A DNA stretch of 64,000 nt from Anarhynchus alexandrinus (lineage: Eukaryota > Chordata > Aves > Charadriiformes > Charadriidae): NCBI GenBank assembly GCA_008711295.1, contig VUYV01000404.1, positions 62,001-126,000 of the forward strand. The letters run 5' to 3'. How positions within the stretch are numbered: the first letter of the stretch is position 1; the number at the start of each line of letters is the position of its first letter. Below are positions 1 to 21,159 of the stretch, in pieces. The notes under the pieces were generated by a model, which was given only the letters and a program-made list of their open reading frames with translations, made no database searches and was not told where the DNA came from. The translations under genes and the position numbers were made by a program.

Positions 1-9340
<9,340 letters not shown>

Positions 9341-9346
9341 GAACTG

Positions 9347-10132
9347 ATGTTTCTGACTGTCCATGCTGTCGTTCGCCTTTTCCCAGAGAGACAAGTGTCA
9401 CTTGTTGTGTCCTTTCACTCTAATAGGTGTGCAAACAACCTCTCTCTAGCTTCCTTTTGTCCATGCTATCCCAAGTCAACTAAATATAGAAATGCCCCCA
9501 ACCCTATTTTATTGAAATACTTTAAAGAATATTTTGCCTTTTTCTTTTCTTCTGCTATCTGGATGGTATATCTTCTTACATATTTTCTATGCTTTGCATT
9601 CCTTCAGTTAATCACTCTGGTTGACTACTTCCCAGACACTTCTGCATTTTCCCAGCTAACATCTTTATGTCGTGATTACTTTGTCTACAGAACATTCTTG
9701 CTTATGATTCTAGTCTCTATATACTTTTCTACTCTGGACTCTGTCATTTATCCTTCTTTCCTACTTACTCCTTTCTGTTCTCTTCTGCATTGCATCTTTC
9801 TTTCATTAGGAAGCATACTTTATGACTCATCCTCCACTAATCTCTTTCAGCCCTGCTACACAAATTGCTACTCTAGCAAATGCCCTAAAATGAATGGTTT
9901 AAGCAGCCTCTCTCTCAGTAATTGGTCCCTTATTAAGGGAAATCTGCCCTTCCTAAGATGTAGAAATTCATGTTTTCTGGTTCCACTGCCCACATTATTT
10001 AAGTCCCGCCCAGCAGAGATGACGGGAAAAGGACAGTTGTGTGTATGTTCCTCCTCCAGCAGGAAGCAGAGATGTGCTGGATCACTTAAGAAAAAAAATA
10101 ATCTTCGGTTTCTAATGCATGAAAATGGCTAG
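9347..10132 (+). other. 261-codon open frame in a pyrimidine-rich stretch, probably not a gene
   Basis: This is the longest ATG-to-stop frame in the window. The predicted peptide is rich in Leu, Ser, Phe, Tyr and Cys, with hydrophobic runs around residues 65-95 and 115-155, which is what T/C-rich DNA encodes in this frame. I recognise no domain, no signal peptide with a convincing cleavage site and no promoter. An ORF this long in 64 kb of six-frame AT-rich DNA is uncommon but can arise where stop codons (all purine-containing) are depleted by strand composition. I list it because of its length only. Confidence 0.12.
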
Positions 10133-12689
10133 AATAGATGAACAGTAACTTCATTACTAGCTTGATTTAATTCCTGCTATTTCTCAGCTAATTGTCTTCT
10201 GTTAGGTGCCATCAGAAGTTAGGGATGGAAGGAAGGAGATGAAAGGTGGGGGGGTAAGATATGTGCAGGGGCAGAGCCAAACAATTATTACCTCAGAATT
10301 ATCCTCTACATTAAATTTAACAAACAAGTGTGTTAGGTATTCCCTCACGTGATGACAAAGGTGCAGGTCCACAGCGTTGCCTTGGGAATGAAAGAGGAAA
10401 AGAAGAATTCAAGTAAGAGTCAGGAGAGACTGCTATCCCTCTGTATCAACAACCCCTGGCAGAAAACAAATTAATAAGCTTCCTTCTCTTTGTTTGGGAA
10501 GCAGTGAGAGTGACTAATATTTGAATAAATCCATATGTTTAGATTTCAAGCAGCTGTCACAGTGCAAGAAGACAGAAACTAGAAATAGTATTTGCTTACA
10601 TTTTATAAAAATAACTACTGAACCTGACTCCCTCATTTGTCTTATTTGTTCTGTTTACGATTGTTTTCACCCGTTCATGCCATGTTGTGTTATCTTCACA
10701 ACCTTCTATTATTTATCTGAATCAAGCTAATCGGAACATCAAAATTAAAACCAAATTCTTATCCACTGATTATGCAAATCTATTGTCAAGACAATTGCAG
10801 AATGAAGAACAGCAGAAACTACATTGCAACATCAAGATAAATTTAAGTCATGCCACGTCAAGTGCAGCTTCATGGACTGTGCTACAAAGGGCAATGATGC
10901 CAAAGCAAGTCCACACACAAAGGCACTGGAAAGCTGAAGTGACCGGTCTGGTAGTCCTTAGCATCAGAAAGGGTGCGGGAGTGGGAAGCCAACAGAAAGA
11001 TTAGAAGTAATGATGAGAGTAATCCAGAGAAATCACTCAAGAAAGCAGCTTGGAAAGGGAGGAACTTCCTGATAACTTTACCAAATTGTTTTGAAGTGAT
11101 AAAAAGAGTATGTATCTGCTATGGCCTAAAGCAATTTATATTTAAAAGTGGTATTTGTCCACTACCACAAATTCGTTTGTAAAAAATATTCATTATTCCA
11201 TAGACAGCAATTGGACGTATTTGCCTTTTCAGTATGAGATTTATATTTTATCTACCCTCTGCAGACACCAAAACTTCAAGCATTAAATAAAACTTGAGTA
11301 AGGTCATACGTTTCATAGTGGTCCAGAAACTGAATAAGGCTGATGGAAATCTTCACAGCCTTTGGACAGGTTATGAACTCCTGAGCTCAGGGCAGACCAA
11401 GTAAGACGCTATTTCGTACCTGCTGGGTGGTCTGCACTGACCTATTTGAATGTTGGGAGGGGTAAAACAGGTCAAAAGAAATTTGGCTGATATTCAGCGC
11501 TGATCTTACTTTACTCGTTCTTTACAATCTTACAGCTGTCCTTCAATCCTTTCACAGACAGACGTATATTGAAGCTGAGCAAAACACACAACAGAAACCG
11601 TAGATACAATAAAAAGCAGCTAATATAACAAAAAGGATATATCTAAATTTAGGCTGAACAGCCTTGCGGATTTATTGAATTCCCAAGAATCTTAAGGTCA
11701 TAACATTAAAGGAGGAAAAGTGTTTAGCTTTTGACAGTAAATACACTATACAAAAACAAATTGGTGCACTGATGATCATTTGAATCTTCAAATACAGACA
11801 AATAACAGCACTGAGGTGAGGCTGGGAATCCCTGATGAGATAAATAGAGAAAGCCTGATTACAGCTACACAAACAAATAAATCGTCTCCTGGATTGAAGT
11901 CTTTCATAGGAGTATCCCAAAAGTACATAGGCTGTAGAAACGTACAACATTGGCTCTATCTTGTAACCTATTAAACAAGAAAAACTGTACCTCAATTAAT
12001 GTCACAAGTAGCATGTGTATATTGCTACGCACATCCCACGGCATCATGCATAATTCCATATACTGTGCATCTATAAACTCCAAGTAAATGCCATTACTTA
12101 GAGTGGTGTTGGCAACAAAATATTTTTAACCTATTGTATTGGACACACATGAGAAGCTCAAATTGGGGCACATTCTTCCTGAGGAAAACAGCAAAATCTA
12201 GGGAAGTTTAACTTGGTGGAAATCTAAGGACAGCAACAGACACAAACCAGACCTGACAGCCCGTTCTACATCTAGAAGGAAAACAGAATTTCTTGATGCT
12301 TTTAAACAGAATAAAAACATCACTAGCAACACCCCTATCCATCTGACACTGAGTGTTGTTCAGAAGCTTCAGAACCGCAATTCAGAACAAACCATTCAAT
12401 TCTTCCAGCTTCTTTACTTTTTCCATTGTTGGACTGTGTTTTCACTTGTACTGTTCTTATCCTTTTCCACTTGATTGTTTCAGTCTTCCCTTTCACTGAA
12501 TAGCATGGGGGTGAGGGAAAAAGCTCACAACAAGGCAATGATTAGATGAGCAGAGAGGTGGCAAATTCCAAAACTCAGTGGTGGATATGTTGTTGCAGGA
12601 TCTTAAAGGAGGCCAAAAAAAAAAAAATTAGGATTGAAAAAAAAAACCAAACAACTTTAATAGCTATGACTACACCTATATGCAACTGC
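10133..12689. other. Intronic sequence, nothing recognised
   Basis: Unique AT-rich intron with a short G-run near 10247-10253. Open frames are short and overlap on opposite strands (for example 11672-11995 minus and 11780-11974 plus), as expected by chance. No named repeat or RNA gene was seen. Confidence 0.55.
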
Positions 12690-13490
12690 AAGCTTCCAGA
12701 TAATACCAACCTGAGGAAGCAATTCATACATTGGAGGGCATGACTACCATTCAGAGGAACCTTGACAAGTTGGAGGAACAGGCCAATGATAGCGTCATGA
12801 AGTTTGGAAAGAAAAATTAAAATTCTCACACAGAGGATGGAATCCCATGTAACGGTACAGCATCTCCACCGAAAAGACCTGGAGGTCTGGTGGACAAGAA
12901 GTTGCGACTCAGCAGTGCATTCCTGTGGCAATGATGGCCAACCACCGATTTCACTGCACTAGCAAGACAGCCTCTAGCAGAACAAGGAATTAATTATTTC
13001 CTTTAATTTGGTACTCCTGAAGCTGCCATCTTGAGTATGGCCTGGTGTTGGGCCACCAGGACAAAAGACATGACAAGATTTTGAAGCAAGACCATCAGAG
13101 GGCCACCAAGATGGTGAGAAGATGGAAACACACATCATACAAGAAGCTGAAGGAATTTGGTTTGTTTAGCATGAAGAAGAGAAGGTACAGTGAGAACCTA
13201 GCTGCAGACTTTTACTTCTTCATGGGGGATTATAGCAAAGACATCACCAGGCTCTTGTCAGAAGCATACAGCAAACAGACAAAGGCAACAGCCACAAGAT
13301 GCAATGAGGTAACCCAAAACCAAACAACACAGCAAGGGTGGTTAAACACTAGAACAGGTTGCCCAGGTAGGTTGTAGAATCTACATTCTTGGAGTTTTTG
13401 AAAGTGTAACATTGAAGCTAGACCTGCTTGGAGTAGACCTCCAGAGGTCTCTTTTAACCTAGTTTTTCCATGATCCTAAAACTGATAAAT
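12690..13490 (+). mobile_element. CR1 LINE fragment, old, sense
   Basis: Plus-strand, 5'-truncated CR1 covering the reverse transcriptase from the polymerase motif C region to the 3' end. Recognisable landmarks in order are a decayed motif C (GATAATACCAAC at about 12699), the segment for LEVWWTRSCDS (about 12880, equivalent to the [10 protein letters not shown] block of intact CR1), AGGGCCACCAAGATGGTGAG at about 13100 and the 3' portion GGTTGCCCAGG...CTCCAGAGGTCTCTTTTAACC (13351-13460). The copy carries many substitutions and indels. In its motif C the second aspartate codon has become AAT. Left border is approximate. Confidence 0.82.
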
Positions 13491-16450
13491 TCTGGAGATT
13501 CTTCCAAGGTTTTATTCCAATCTGTAATACAGATTAGAGATGAGTGGCTATCAAACTCTCTGATCACCATATGCTTACATAAAGACACATTAGACTTGAT
13601 ATAAGTGCTGGTATTTTATCAGCCTGAATCTGTATCTCTCTAGCTCATTCCCTCACCTGATCTAAGGGTTCCAGCAATCCCATGCTTCTTCACAAGAGAT
13701 TAGCATGGCATCTGGGCTACTATGCATATGTATTATTTATGGGGTAAAGAACTAGTTTGGCTGTTTAAAATAAACTATTCCTTCTTTTTCATGTAAGATT
13801 AAAGAAGTCCCTTTCATGCCTTTAACAACTTTTATAGAAATCAGACCCTATTTTATTTCCTATTTTTAGGACCCTGATACAAATGAGGTCACAATTGCAT
13901 TCAGTTGCACATTTCAACTCCCCAGGCACACTGCCCTGTTCCTCTGTGAGTTACAGGCAAGCCTTGCTCTCTAAAGGCACACTGCCCAATTGCCTGGACT
14001 TCTGTTCGTAGGGAAATTGCATTATTTCTTCTCCAGCACAATCACCAAAGTTATTCAAATTATCTCTATTTTTCTGTTACAAATTGCCTGGTCCTTTTTT
14101 ATCCCATTTTTTCTTCTGTTTTGTATTCAGCTTTAGTCTTTTAGCTCACTCCTTTCTTCTCCTTCTCACTAGTTTTTGCATCCCTTGCCAACACTCCCAA
14201 TGGTTTATCACCCACCATGATTGCTGTGCTATTCTACTTCCTCCCATGCAAACTACTTCAGTCTCCAAAGTAATAAAGTGTAAGTAAAAGCCTTGGAGTG
14301 TTAGGACAGGATTAGAACTACTAAGAGCTTTCTAATATCATACCTTTGCTTCTTCAGCAGCAATTTAAGGAGATAAATAGACTTTCTAATTCACTAGCTC
14401 TGACTTGCTTTAGGACTTACTGTTATTAATTGTAAAGCCCAATGTGGGAGCAAAACAAAATCTCAGAGATGGTGGATCTTCTCCAAGGAGGGTGACAGAA
14501 ACAAAGCTGGAGTTTAGCAACAGTCCCTGACTCTTCAGTGTTACGCTGGCCCGAGCTTGTAACTCTTGTTTACTTCTCAGTTGTCCAGGCACAAAGATGT
14601 ACTACCTCTAAGTGGGAAAGAGAAGAGTAATTCAATTTACAGTGGTAGCTTTTTTAGGCCTGACTTTGCATGTTCAGCAAACCTAATGTATGAGGCAGAA
14701 CTGTGGACTGACACCTTTTACCTTGATTTCCCAATGCATATCTGTAGTGCAATTTTGTTCTGAAAAGAGCAACACACAGTCCTGTTGCAGCCAGAAGATG
14801 CTTTATTATGATGTAAAAACTATTTGTATGGTTTAAAGACATGTGAAAACCTACAAAAAAAAAAGAATCAATCAATGCGGTTTCAAACAGTGCAACTTCT
14901 AAAAATGTTCTAGACATTGAAGCACTAAGAAAACCTTTTTTATTCTGACAACATACTCAGCTCCTAGCCTCCTTTCTTCTCTGATCTGATCTGTGGTCTG
15001 ATGGGCATTATGCCAAGATGCTAGTAATAGCTACAGAGGTGTCAGTACACACCAACATACGTGGATACCAGTAAAACACAACACTTTTTGTGTAGTCTAT
15101 CTACATGTTTAGAGATCTGAAGTCTTCTCCAGCATTTTACTCATGGGATTCTCCAGTTCCCTATTTATACGTCTCAACTAGTTCTCCCTTCCAGAGTTTT
15201 GAAGATACATGTCATCCTAAGCACTACGTACAGATGGAGAGCCAGCATTATAAATCATTAGCTTTACACTTGTCCAGAATGGTCTAAGAGATTAGACGCA
15301 TCTAGTCCCTTCCTCTTCTCCTGCTTCCATTGGAGAAATTATCCTGGTGAATAGTCTCTCTTACAAGGCAAGGAAAATCAAAGGAGAAAGATTTCTCAGT
15401 CCATACATAGACTATCAGGCGCAGCATATCCAAGAACAGACTCCATAATTTCAATTGTCCTTGAATCTCTGAATTAATGAGGATACTAGATCTGAATATT
15501 GCTATGAGTAGCTATTAAAGCAATAGTCATTAGTATGTTAGTAAGGGATTCAAAAGTTATCTAACAAACCAAGATGGTTTGGTTTTTTTTAGAGCAACCT
15601 ATTGCATGCAAATTAATACCTATTGGATTTTAGAAGCTTGATTTCCTGCATACTTGCAAGATTCAGTTTGCTATACTTACTGAATGTAGATGGACTTTTA
15701 AATAAATAGAAGATTACAATGAAACTGTAAGGAAATTCAGCACAAATACAAGATGTTTGCAAACAAAAAATTTTAGTATTCTATCAGACAGTACATTGAT
15801 TAGACAAATAATTCACTTATTTCTACTACTATTAAATATTAAGGGAAAAAAAAACCAAACAGGCTTTCAAACATCATGGGCTAAAAAAGTTGAACTCAAG
15901 GACCAGAAACCCTCAAGGTTTGCACATTTTCTCTCACAGATGATTCTGTGGCAGTGGCAGTAGCAGTTAACTTTGATAGCCTAAACCATGCTTTTGAATC
16001 TTTCCTCTTTTGTTACATTTTTATTACAAAGACGAGAACTAGTAAAATAATTAGGCATTTCATTCCTTTCCTGACTACCCTGCAGATATACCACAGATTA
16101 AGGAAATTCCCAACAGATTCATATTGTTCTTTATGAAAGAGAAAAGCAATTAGTAATGAAAATGTTAGTTTTAAGAAGTACCATTATGATCTTATTCTCT
16201 GAATTTCTGGTATGAATAGCTCATCTTTTGAGCAAACTAAAAAGGTTTTCATAATGAAATTGCAGTCTAAAAATTACCTGTTTGAAAACAAATAGGTAAG
16301 GAACGCGCAGTTCAGGATAACGTTTGTAGTATGGACAAAGACAGGGAAAGAGCTTAGAATCAAATTAAATAAACAATCTAATTGAATAAAAAGAACTTGT
16401 ATGGGTTGACACAGTTTGGAGTTGGCAGTACTGGCTGACCATCAAGACAG
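13491..16450. other. Intronic sequence, nothing recognised
   Basis: Unique intron. A pyrimidine-rich patch lies at about 14085-14260. Frames are short and unrecognised. No repeat, RNA gene or splice-supported exon was seen. Confidence 0.55.
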
Positions 16451-17882
16451 AGACACATTTTAAAAGAAGGGTACAAAATGCAATAGTTCTGGGAGTTTTC
16501 AACTACCCCTGTAGTTTGTACAGTCAAAAAAAAAAAAAAAAGAACAGAAAAACATGGCACTTAGCTTCTTAGGATGCCCACTAGAAAAGATGCAATTCTT
16601 GACTTGGTCTCAGATAAGGCACAAAAGATGGCTTGACATCTTGCAGCTGAGAAGCCACACTTTAAGTGATCATTCTGTGCTCAGAAAGGCAGAAAACCTG
16701 CCAGTTAAGAGCCAGTAAAAAGAAAAAATATGTTAACCAAAAAAAAAAAAAAAAATCAAGAAGTTTGTTTAAAGCTAAGAGTTAAGTCCTCATAGGCAGC
16801 ATGGAAACCACTTGATGCCCCCATACTGGAAGCACAGGGCCAATGCAGTGCATCAAGAAAAGCTTAAGAAGTAGCAAAAAGTTAGCACAGTTAAACAAGA
16901 GGACAAAGGAAGTCCTTAGAAACAAAAACGCTCTTTCTGAAAACTAAAATCATCTTCAAATGAAGAAAATAAAGGACCATAAATGCTGACAGGTTAAGTG
17001 TAAAGACACAAGACAGCACAATATGGTTCCAAGGGACAAACAGCCAATGGCATCAAAGCTAACAACAAATCCTTCTTCAAACGCATCAGGAGCAAGAAGC
17101 TGCCTGGAGAGTCTGTAGAGCTACTGGGTGATCAGGATATAAAAGGGTTCATTGAAGAGAAACTAAATGAATCCTTCAGAAAGGTTTTTGCCATTTCATG
17201 GGAAATTCTTATGCTAAGAACTCACTGAGGGAGTCTTATCAGAGGATCAGCCTGAAATTGAAGTGACTGTAGAACAGGTCGTGAAACAAACTGACAAAAC
17301 AAACAGTAAAAAATTGGAAGAGCAAATGGTATTCGCTCCAGAGTTCTGAAGGAACTAGAAAATACATAGCTTAAAATAGATGTAGTACCCAAGAACTGGA
17401 AGACATTGAATGCAATGCCTGTTTCCAGAGAGATCTACAAGACTACAGAGCAGCAAGCCAGACAGTCGTATCAGGCAAATTAGTGGAGCCTATAACATGG
17501 AACAGAATTAGTGGACACAGATATATGAACATGAACTACTTATCCAGAAGGTTTCTGTATGGATAAGTAATTTCTTAAATAAGAGGTCAAGACTAGAAAT
17601 AAGTGGTAAATTCCACAGTTGAAGGTGTCCACCAGTGAAGTTGTGGTTCTGTGTTCCACACTGTTCAATACATACACAAATGACTTGAAACAAGGAGTGA
17701 ACAACAGGGTGACCAAGTTTGGCAATAATACAAAATTATGTGGGACAGTAAGGCTGAAGAGCAACAACAGAGAATTTTAGAAGGATGTTTTCATAGCATG
17801 AAAAAGCAGGACGCAAAAGGGAGATGAAATTCCCTCTAGATAAGTAGAAGGTGATCCTTGTGGAGCAAAACTGGTCCTAACT
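16450..17882 (+). mobile_element. CR1-L3-like LINE, left half, sense, interrupted
   Basis: An ancient CR1-type element in sense orientation, very decayed. In order it shows the endonuclease block (CTGGGAGTTTTCAACTACCC at about 16491, equivalent to GDFNYP), a block for EPTR..ILDLV at about 16570-16620, the linker before the reverse transcriptase (ATCAGGAGCAAGAAGC at about 17086), and the polymerase motif C region (TTTGGCAATAATACAAAATT at about 17719, where intact copies have GCAGATGATAC). It has internal A-runs at 16526-16541 and 16739-16755. It stops abruptly near 17882 where an antisense CR1 begins; its 3' remainder appears at 21160-21598. Family-level naming is from pattern memory. Confidence 0.72.
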
Positions 17883-18339
17883 TCACATGGCCTTCAGCTG
17901 CCTGGAAACAATTCTGTGAGTTGCATACTTTCTCACAGAAACATAAGGCTGGTTGGTCTGTAGTTTCCTGGATCTACCTTTCTGCCTTTTTATAGATGGC
18001 TATAATATTTGTTCTTTTCCAGATACATGGCATTTCCCCTTACTTCCATGACCCTTCAAAGATGTTAGGGAGAAGATTTTTGATGCTAACAGCCAACTCT
18101 CTCAGCACCCTCAGTTACATCCTATCAGGTCACACAGGAGTTGTACCTGTCCAATTTGTACAGATGGTCCCTCACTTGACCCTCCTTTACTATCAGTGGT
18201 TTGCCATGTGTTTTGTCATTGCTACTTGACATAGAGTTTTGGGGTCTGACATTACCTGTGAAGACAGGCTGAGTACCTCAGTCTTTTCTGTACCATTTTT
18301 CATTAATTTGCTGGACCTATTCAGCAGCAGGCTTACATC

Positions 18340-19105
18340 TTTCTTGTACTTCTGCTTCCTACTAACATACCTGCAGAAACTTTTATGTTATTCTTGTTAT
18401 CTCTTGCTAGTTTGAGCTCCAGCTGAGCTTTTGCCTTCCTAATTGCACCTCTGCACACTGAAGCAGTATTTCTATATTCCTCTTTGGGAGTTTGTCCCCT
18501 TTTGCGCTGTTCTAGTGCTTCTTTTTGCATTTGACCTCTCTTAGCAGCTTGCTGGTTTTCCAGCTGATTTCTTTTTATGTCTGGCTCCTTTCCCTGCTTA
18601 GAGGGATAGACTGTTCTTGTGCTTCAAGAACTGTGTGTATTGGGAAATATCCCAAAATTCCTGAGCTTCTTTGCCCTCCAAGACAGAGTCCCGTTGGATT
18701 CCTCCTGACAGTTCCCTGAGCGAGTTGAAATCTGTTCTTCTGAAGTCCAGGTCTTTATTTTATGACTTGTCCTTCTCAAGCCCCTTGGCCTCTACACTCA
18801 CAGTCGCTGCAGCCAGCGCTGCTGTTGACATTCACATCTTCAAATATGTCTTTATTAGTAAGCATTCAGTCCAGAAGAGCACCGTTCCTAGTCGGCCCAT
18901 TCACAGACTGCACTAGGAAGGTGTCCTCAATGCATCCTGGAAATCTCCCAGATTGTGCACCACTGCATTGCTTTCCCAGTAAATACCAGGATGGTTCAAT
19001 TCCCTTTTGAGAACCAGGGCCTGCAAGCCTGACGCTTCTTGGAGGTGACTGAATAAGGCTTAATCCACCTCTTCCTTCCTTATGCAGGTCAGTTGCAGAC
19101 ACCAT
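18340..19105 (-). pseudogene. CR1 ORF2 endonuclease end and linker, broken
   Basis: The minus strand from 19105 encodes, after stretches of drift, SGRFPGCIEDTFLVQ and PTRNGALLD, matching the C-terminal part of the CR1 apurinic-like endonuclease (compare FLECI..PTR.GALLDLVLT in intact copies). A second open piece, 18530-18340, reads EEYRNTASVCRGAIRKAKAQ then LELKLARDN, the conserved basic linker between endonuclease and reverse transcriptase. The two pieces are in different frames, so ORF2 is broken. No catalytic activity is possible from this copy. Confidence 0.75.
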
Positions 19106-19306
19106 GAGATCTCTCTCGGTGGCTCTGATTTTGACTCAAAAGCACTCTACAGACCATAGCTGACCTCTGTTTATTAAAACTGCCATTTTACACATCTTCT
19201 ATCTTCTATACTTTGTCTTTCCTTATAGTCTTATCTGTCCATTGCAGGACTCCAGTCACGTGAGCTTTCCCACCAAGTTACTGTAAATCCCAATGACACT
19301 GTAACT

Positions 19307-19823
19307 CTGTGACTGTACAAGGAACTTCATTTCTTCTGTTTTGTTCTACAAAGCACAAGGGTTGGTGCACAGGCACTTGAGATGATGTTCTGTCTGCTCC
19401 TTGTCTCTGATGGGAGTGTGGTAGCCTCCCCTATGGCTCTGTTCCATACATGCTTTCACCTTGCCCCCTCCAGCCGTCTTTTCTCCACCATCCCTTAAAC
19501 CTCATTTAAAGTCCACCTCATTGTTCGCCAGTCTATTGGCAAAGGCATGCTTGCACTTCTTTGAAAAGTGGATCTCTTCTCCCCTCAATAGATCGTAGTC
19601 CCTTGATCATGGAAGGAGAAAGACTGTCAGTGACACTACCTACACAGCTAGATGTTGACCTAAATGACATGCCCGCTTCTGCCTGCACCCTTCCCTGGCA
19701 AGACCGAGGAGAAAACAACCTGAGCACCTGTCTCCTTTACTTTAACCCTAAAGACTCTGCAGTCGTGGTTCATTTTTTCCACATCATGCTTTGCAGTATC
19801 ATTGGTGCCCATATGGAAGAGCA
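19307..19823. repeat. 518-bp tandem duplication, copy 1
   Basis: Starts CTGTGACTGTACAAGGAAC and ends ATATGGAAGAGCA just before the N at 19824. Apart from three substitutions about 40 bases in (TTCTACAAAGC against TTCCCCAGAGC), I see no difference from copy 2, whereas the surrounding element is old and heavily mutated. Near-identity of two units inside a fossil is better explained by a failed contig overlap than by an ancient duplication. Confidence 0.93.
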
Positions 19824-20445
19824 NCTGTGACTGTACAAGGAACTTCATTTCTTCTGTTTTGTTCCCCAGAGCACAAGGGTTGGTGCACAGGCACTTGAGA
19901 TGATGTTCTGTCTGCTCCTTGTCTCTGATGGGAGTGTGGTAGCCTCCCCTATGGCTCTGTTCCATACATGCTTTCACCTTGCCCCCTCCAGCCGTCTTTT
20001 CTCCACCATCCCTTAAACCTCATTTAAAGTCCACCTCATTGTTCGCCAGTCTATTGGCAAAGGCATGCTTGCACTTCTTTGAAAAGTGGATCTCTTCTCC
20101 CCTCAATAGATCGTAGTCCCTTGATCATGGAAGGAGAAAGACTGTCAGTGACACTACCTACACAGCTAGATGTTGACCTAAATGACATGCCCGCTTCTGC
20201 CTGCACCCTTCCCTGGCAAGACCGAGGAGAAAACAACCTGAGCACCTGTCTCCTTTACTTTAACCCTAAAGACTCTGCAGTCGTGGTTCATTTTTTCCAC
20301 ATCATGCTTTGCAGTATCATTGGTGCCCATATGGAAGAGCAGCAAGTCCTTGGACTTGATAAGTCTGGGCTATCTGTGCAGGATTTGGGCTGTATTTTGA
20401 CTCCAGGCAAGCAGCAAGCTTCACATGACTTTGTGTCAGGTTAGC
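19310..20445 (-). pseudogene. CR1 ORF1 SGNH-esterase region, broken and duplicated
   Basis: CR1 ORF1 of amniotes encodes a nucleic-acid-associated protein with an SGNH-hydrolase (esterase) domain. On the minus strand the block FHMGTNDTAKHDVEKM is clear, with the GTND motif at 20327-20316 and again at 19809-19798. Downstream is GAQVVFSSVLPGKG, and in a shifted frame IHFSKKCKHAFANRLANN, equivalent to the C-terminal SGNH block carrying the catalytic His. The frame shift between these blocks and a stop near the end of the domain show decay. The two copies of each motif come from the 518-bp tandem duplication, so the open frame that crosses the N at 19824 is an artefact of the join. Confidence 0.75.
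19825..20342. repeat. 518-bp tandem duplication, copy 2
   Basis: Second unit, at an exact 518-base offset from the first and separated from it by a single N. Its right end runs on without a break into the rest of CR1 ORF1 (20343-20445), while copy 1 runs on at its left end into ORF2. This is the arrangement expected if two contigs that overlap by about 518 bases were placed end to end. Confidence 0.93.
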
Positions 20446-21159
20446 AGATGCATACCTCAGTTTACCACAAAAGGGAGTCTCCTGCTGCTAATACTCAGTA
20501 CTACTTCTCCCTGACAAGTTAGACATGTTGAGCTGTTGACCTAGTTGTCTCTTCCAGGGTAATGTGTTCATCCTTCCAGTCAATTCCCAGGACTCCGTAT
20601 ATGTTCTTCAGCTGAATTTTTCCAGATGAGGGGAGAGCTCTTGCCTTGCTGTCACAGGTCACAAGCTTCCAGGGTGCCCTGTCCTATGCACTGCTATTCT
20701 TTCCCTGTTTAAACTTGCTCCTGGTCTTCAGTTGTGCTGAGGCCTTGGCCCTTGCCCCTGCCCCTGCAGCAGGGCTGCTGACATCCTGTTAGTTTCCTGC
20801 TTTCTCCCCCTTCTGCAGGCACAACCTGCTGAGCTCTGCCTACGGGTCCTATGCCTGCCAGCTCCGTGGTCCCTCAGGCAACAAGTCCCACAGGTGAGGT
20901 CCCCACCCTGCTCAGCCCACCGAAGAGTACCAGGCCCTCCCCACTGTCCCTCACCCAAATGGTCGCATGCCCGTACAGGAGCTCTGGCTGGTCAATGCCT
21001 CTGTCATCCTAGGAACAGCCCTGTGGGCTGCCACAGGACTGTCAGATCACCATTACTTGATCACCAGATTTCCTGCCAGGACACAAGCGCCAACAGTCTC
21101 ATGCCACTGAATAAATTCATACAAATTTCAAGATGTTAGCACACTGTGAAGTTCTTCTC

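Larger units (their letters stand above)
17883..21065 (-). mobile_element. CR1 LINE, antisense, 5' half with ORF1 and endonuclease
   Basis: Minus-strand CR1 nested in the older element. From 5' to 3' (descending coordinates) it has a GC-rich leader and ORF1 start (about 21065-20450), the ORF1 esterase (20440-19310, containing a duplicated 518-bp unit), the start of ORF2 (LKCLCTNPCALGNK near 19380-19310), the endonuclease C-terminus (about 19105-18780), the linker (18530-18340) and the first part of the reverse transcriptase (about 18240-17883). It lacks the rest of the reverse transcriptase and the whole 3' end, which is unusual for a CR1 copy because CR1 normally truncates from the 5' side. 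Several frameshifts and stops make it a fossil. The 5' border is uncertain by about 100 bases. Confidence 0.8.

Noticed and set aside
19660..19977. 105-codon minus frame spanning the N as an intact ORF1 piece
   Set aside because: It joins the ORF2 start of one duplicate to the esterase of the other across the N, so the fusion is an assembly product.
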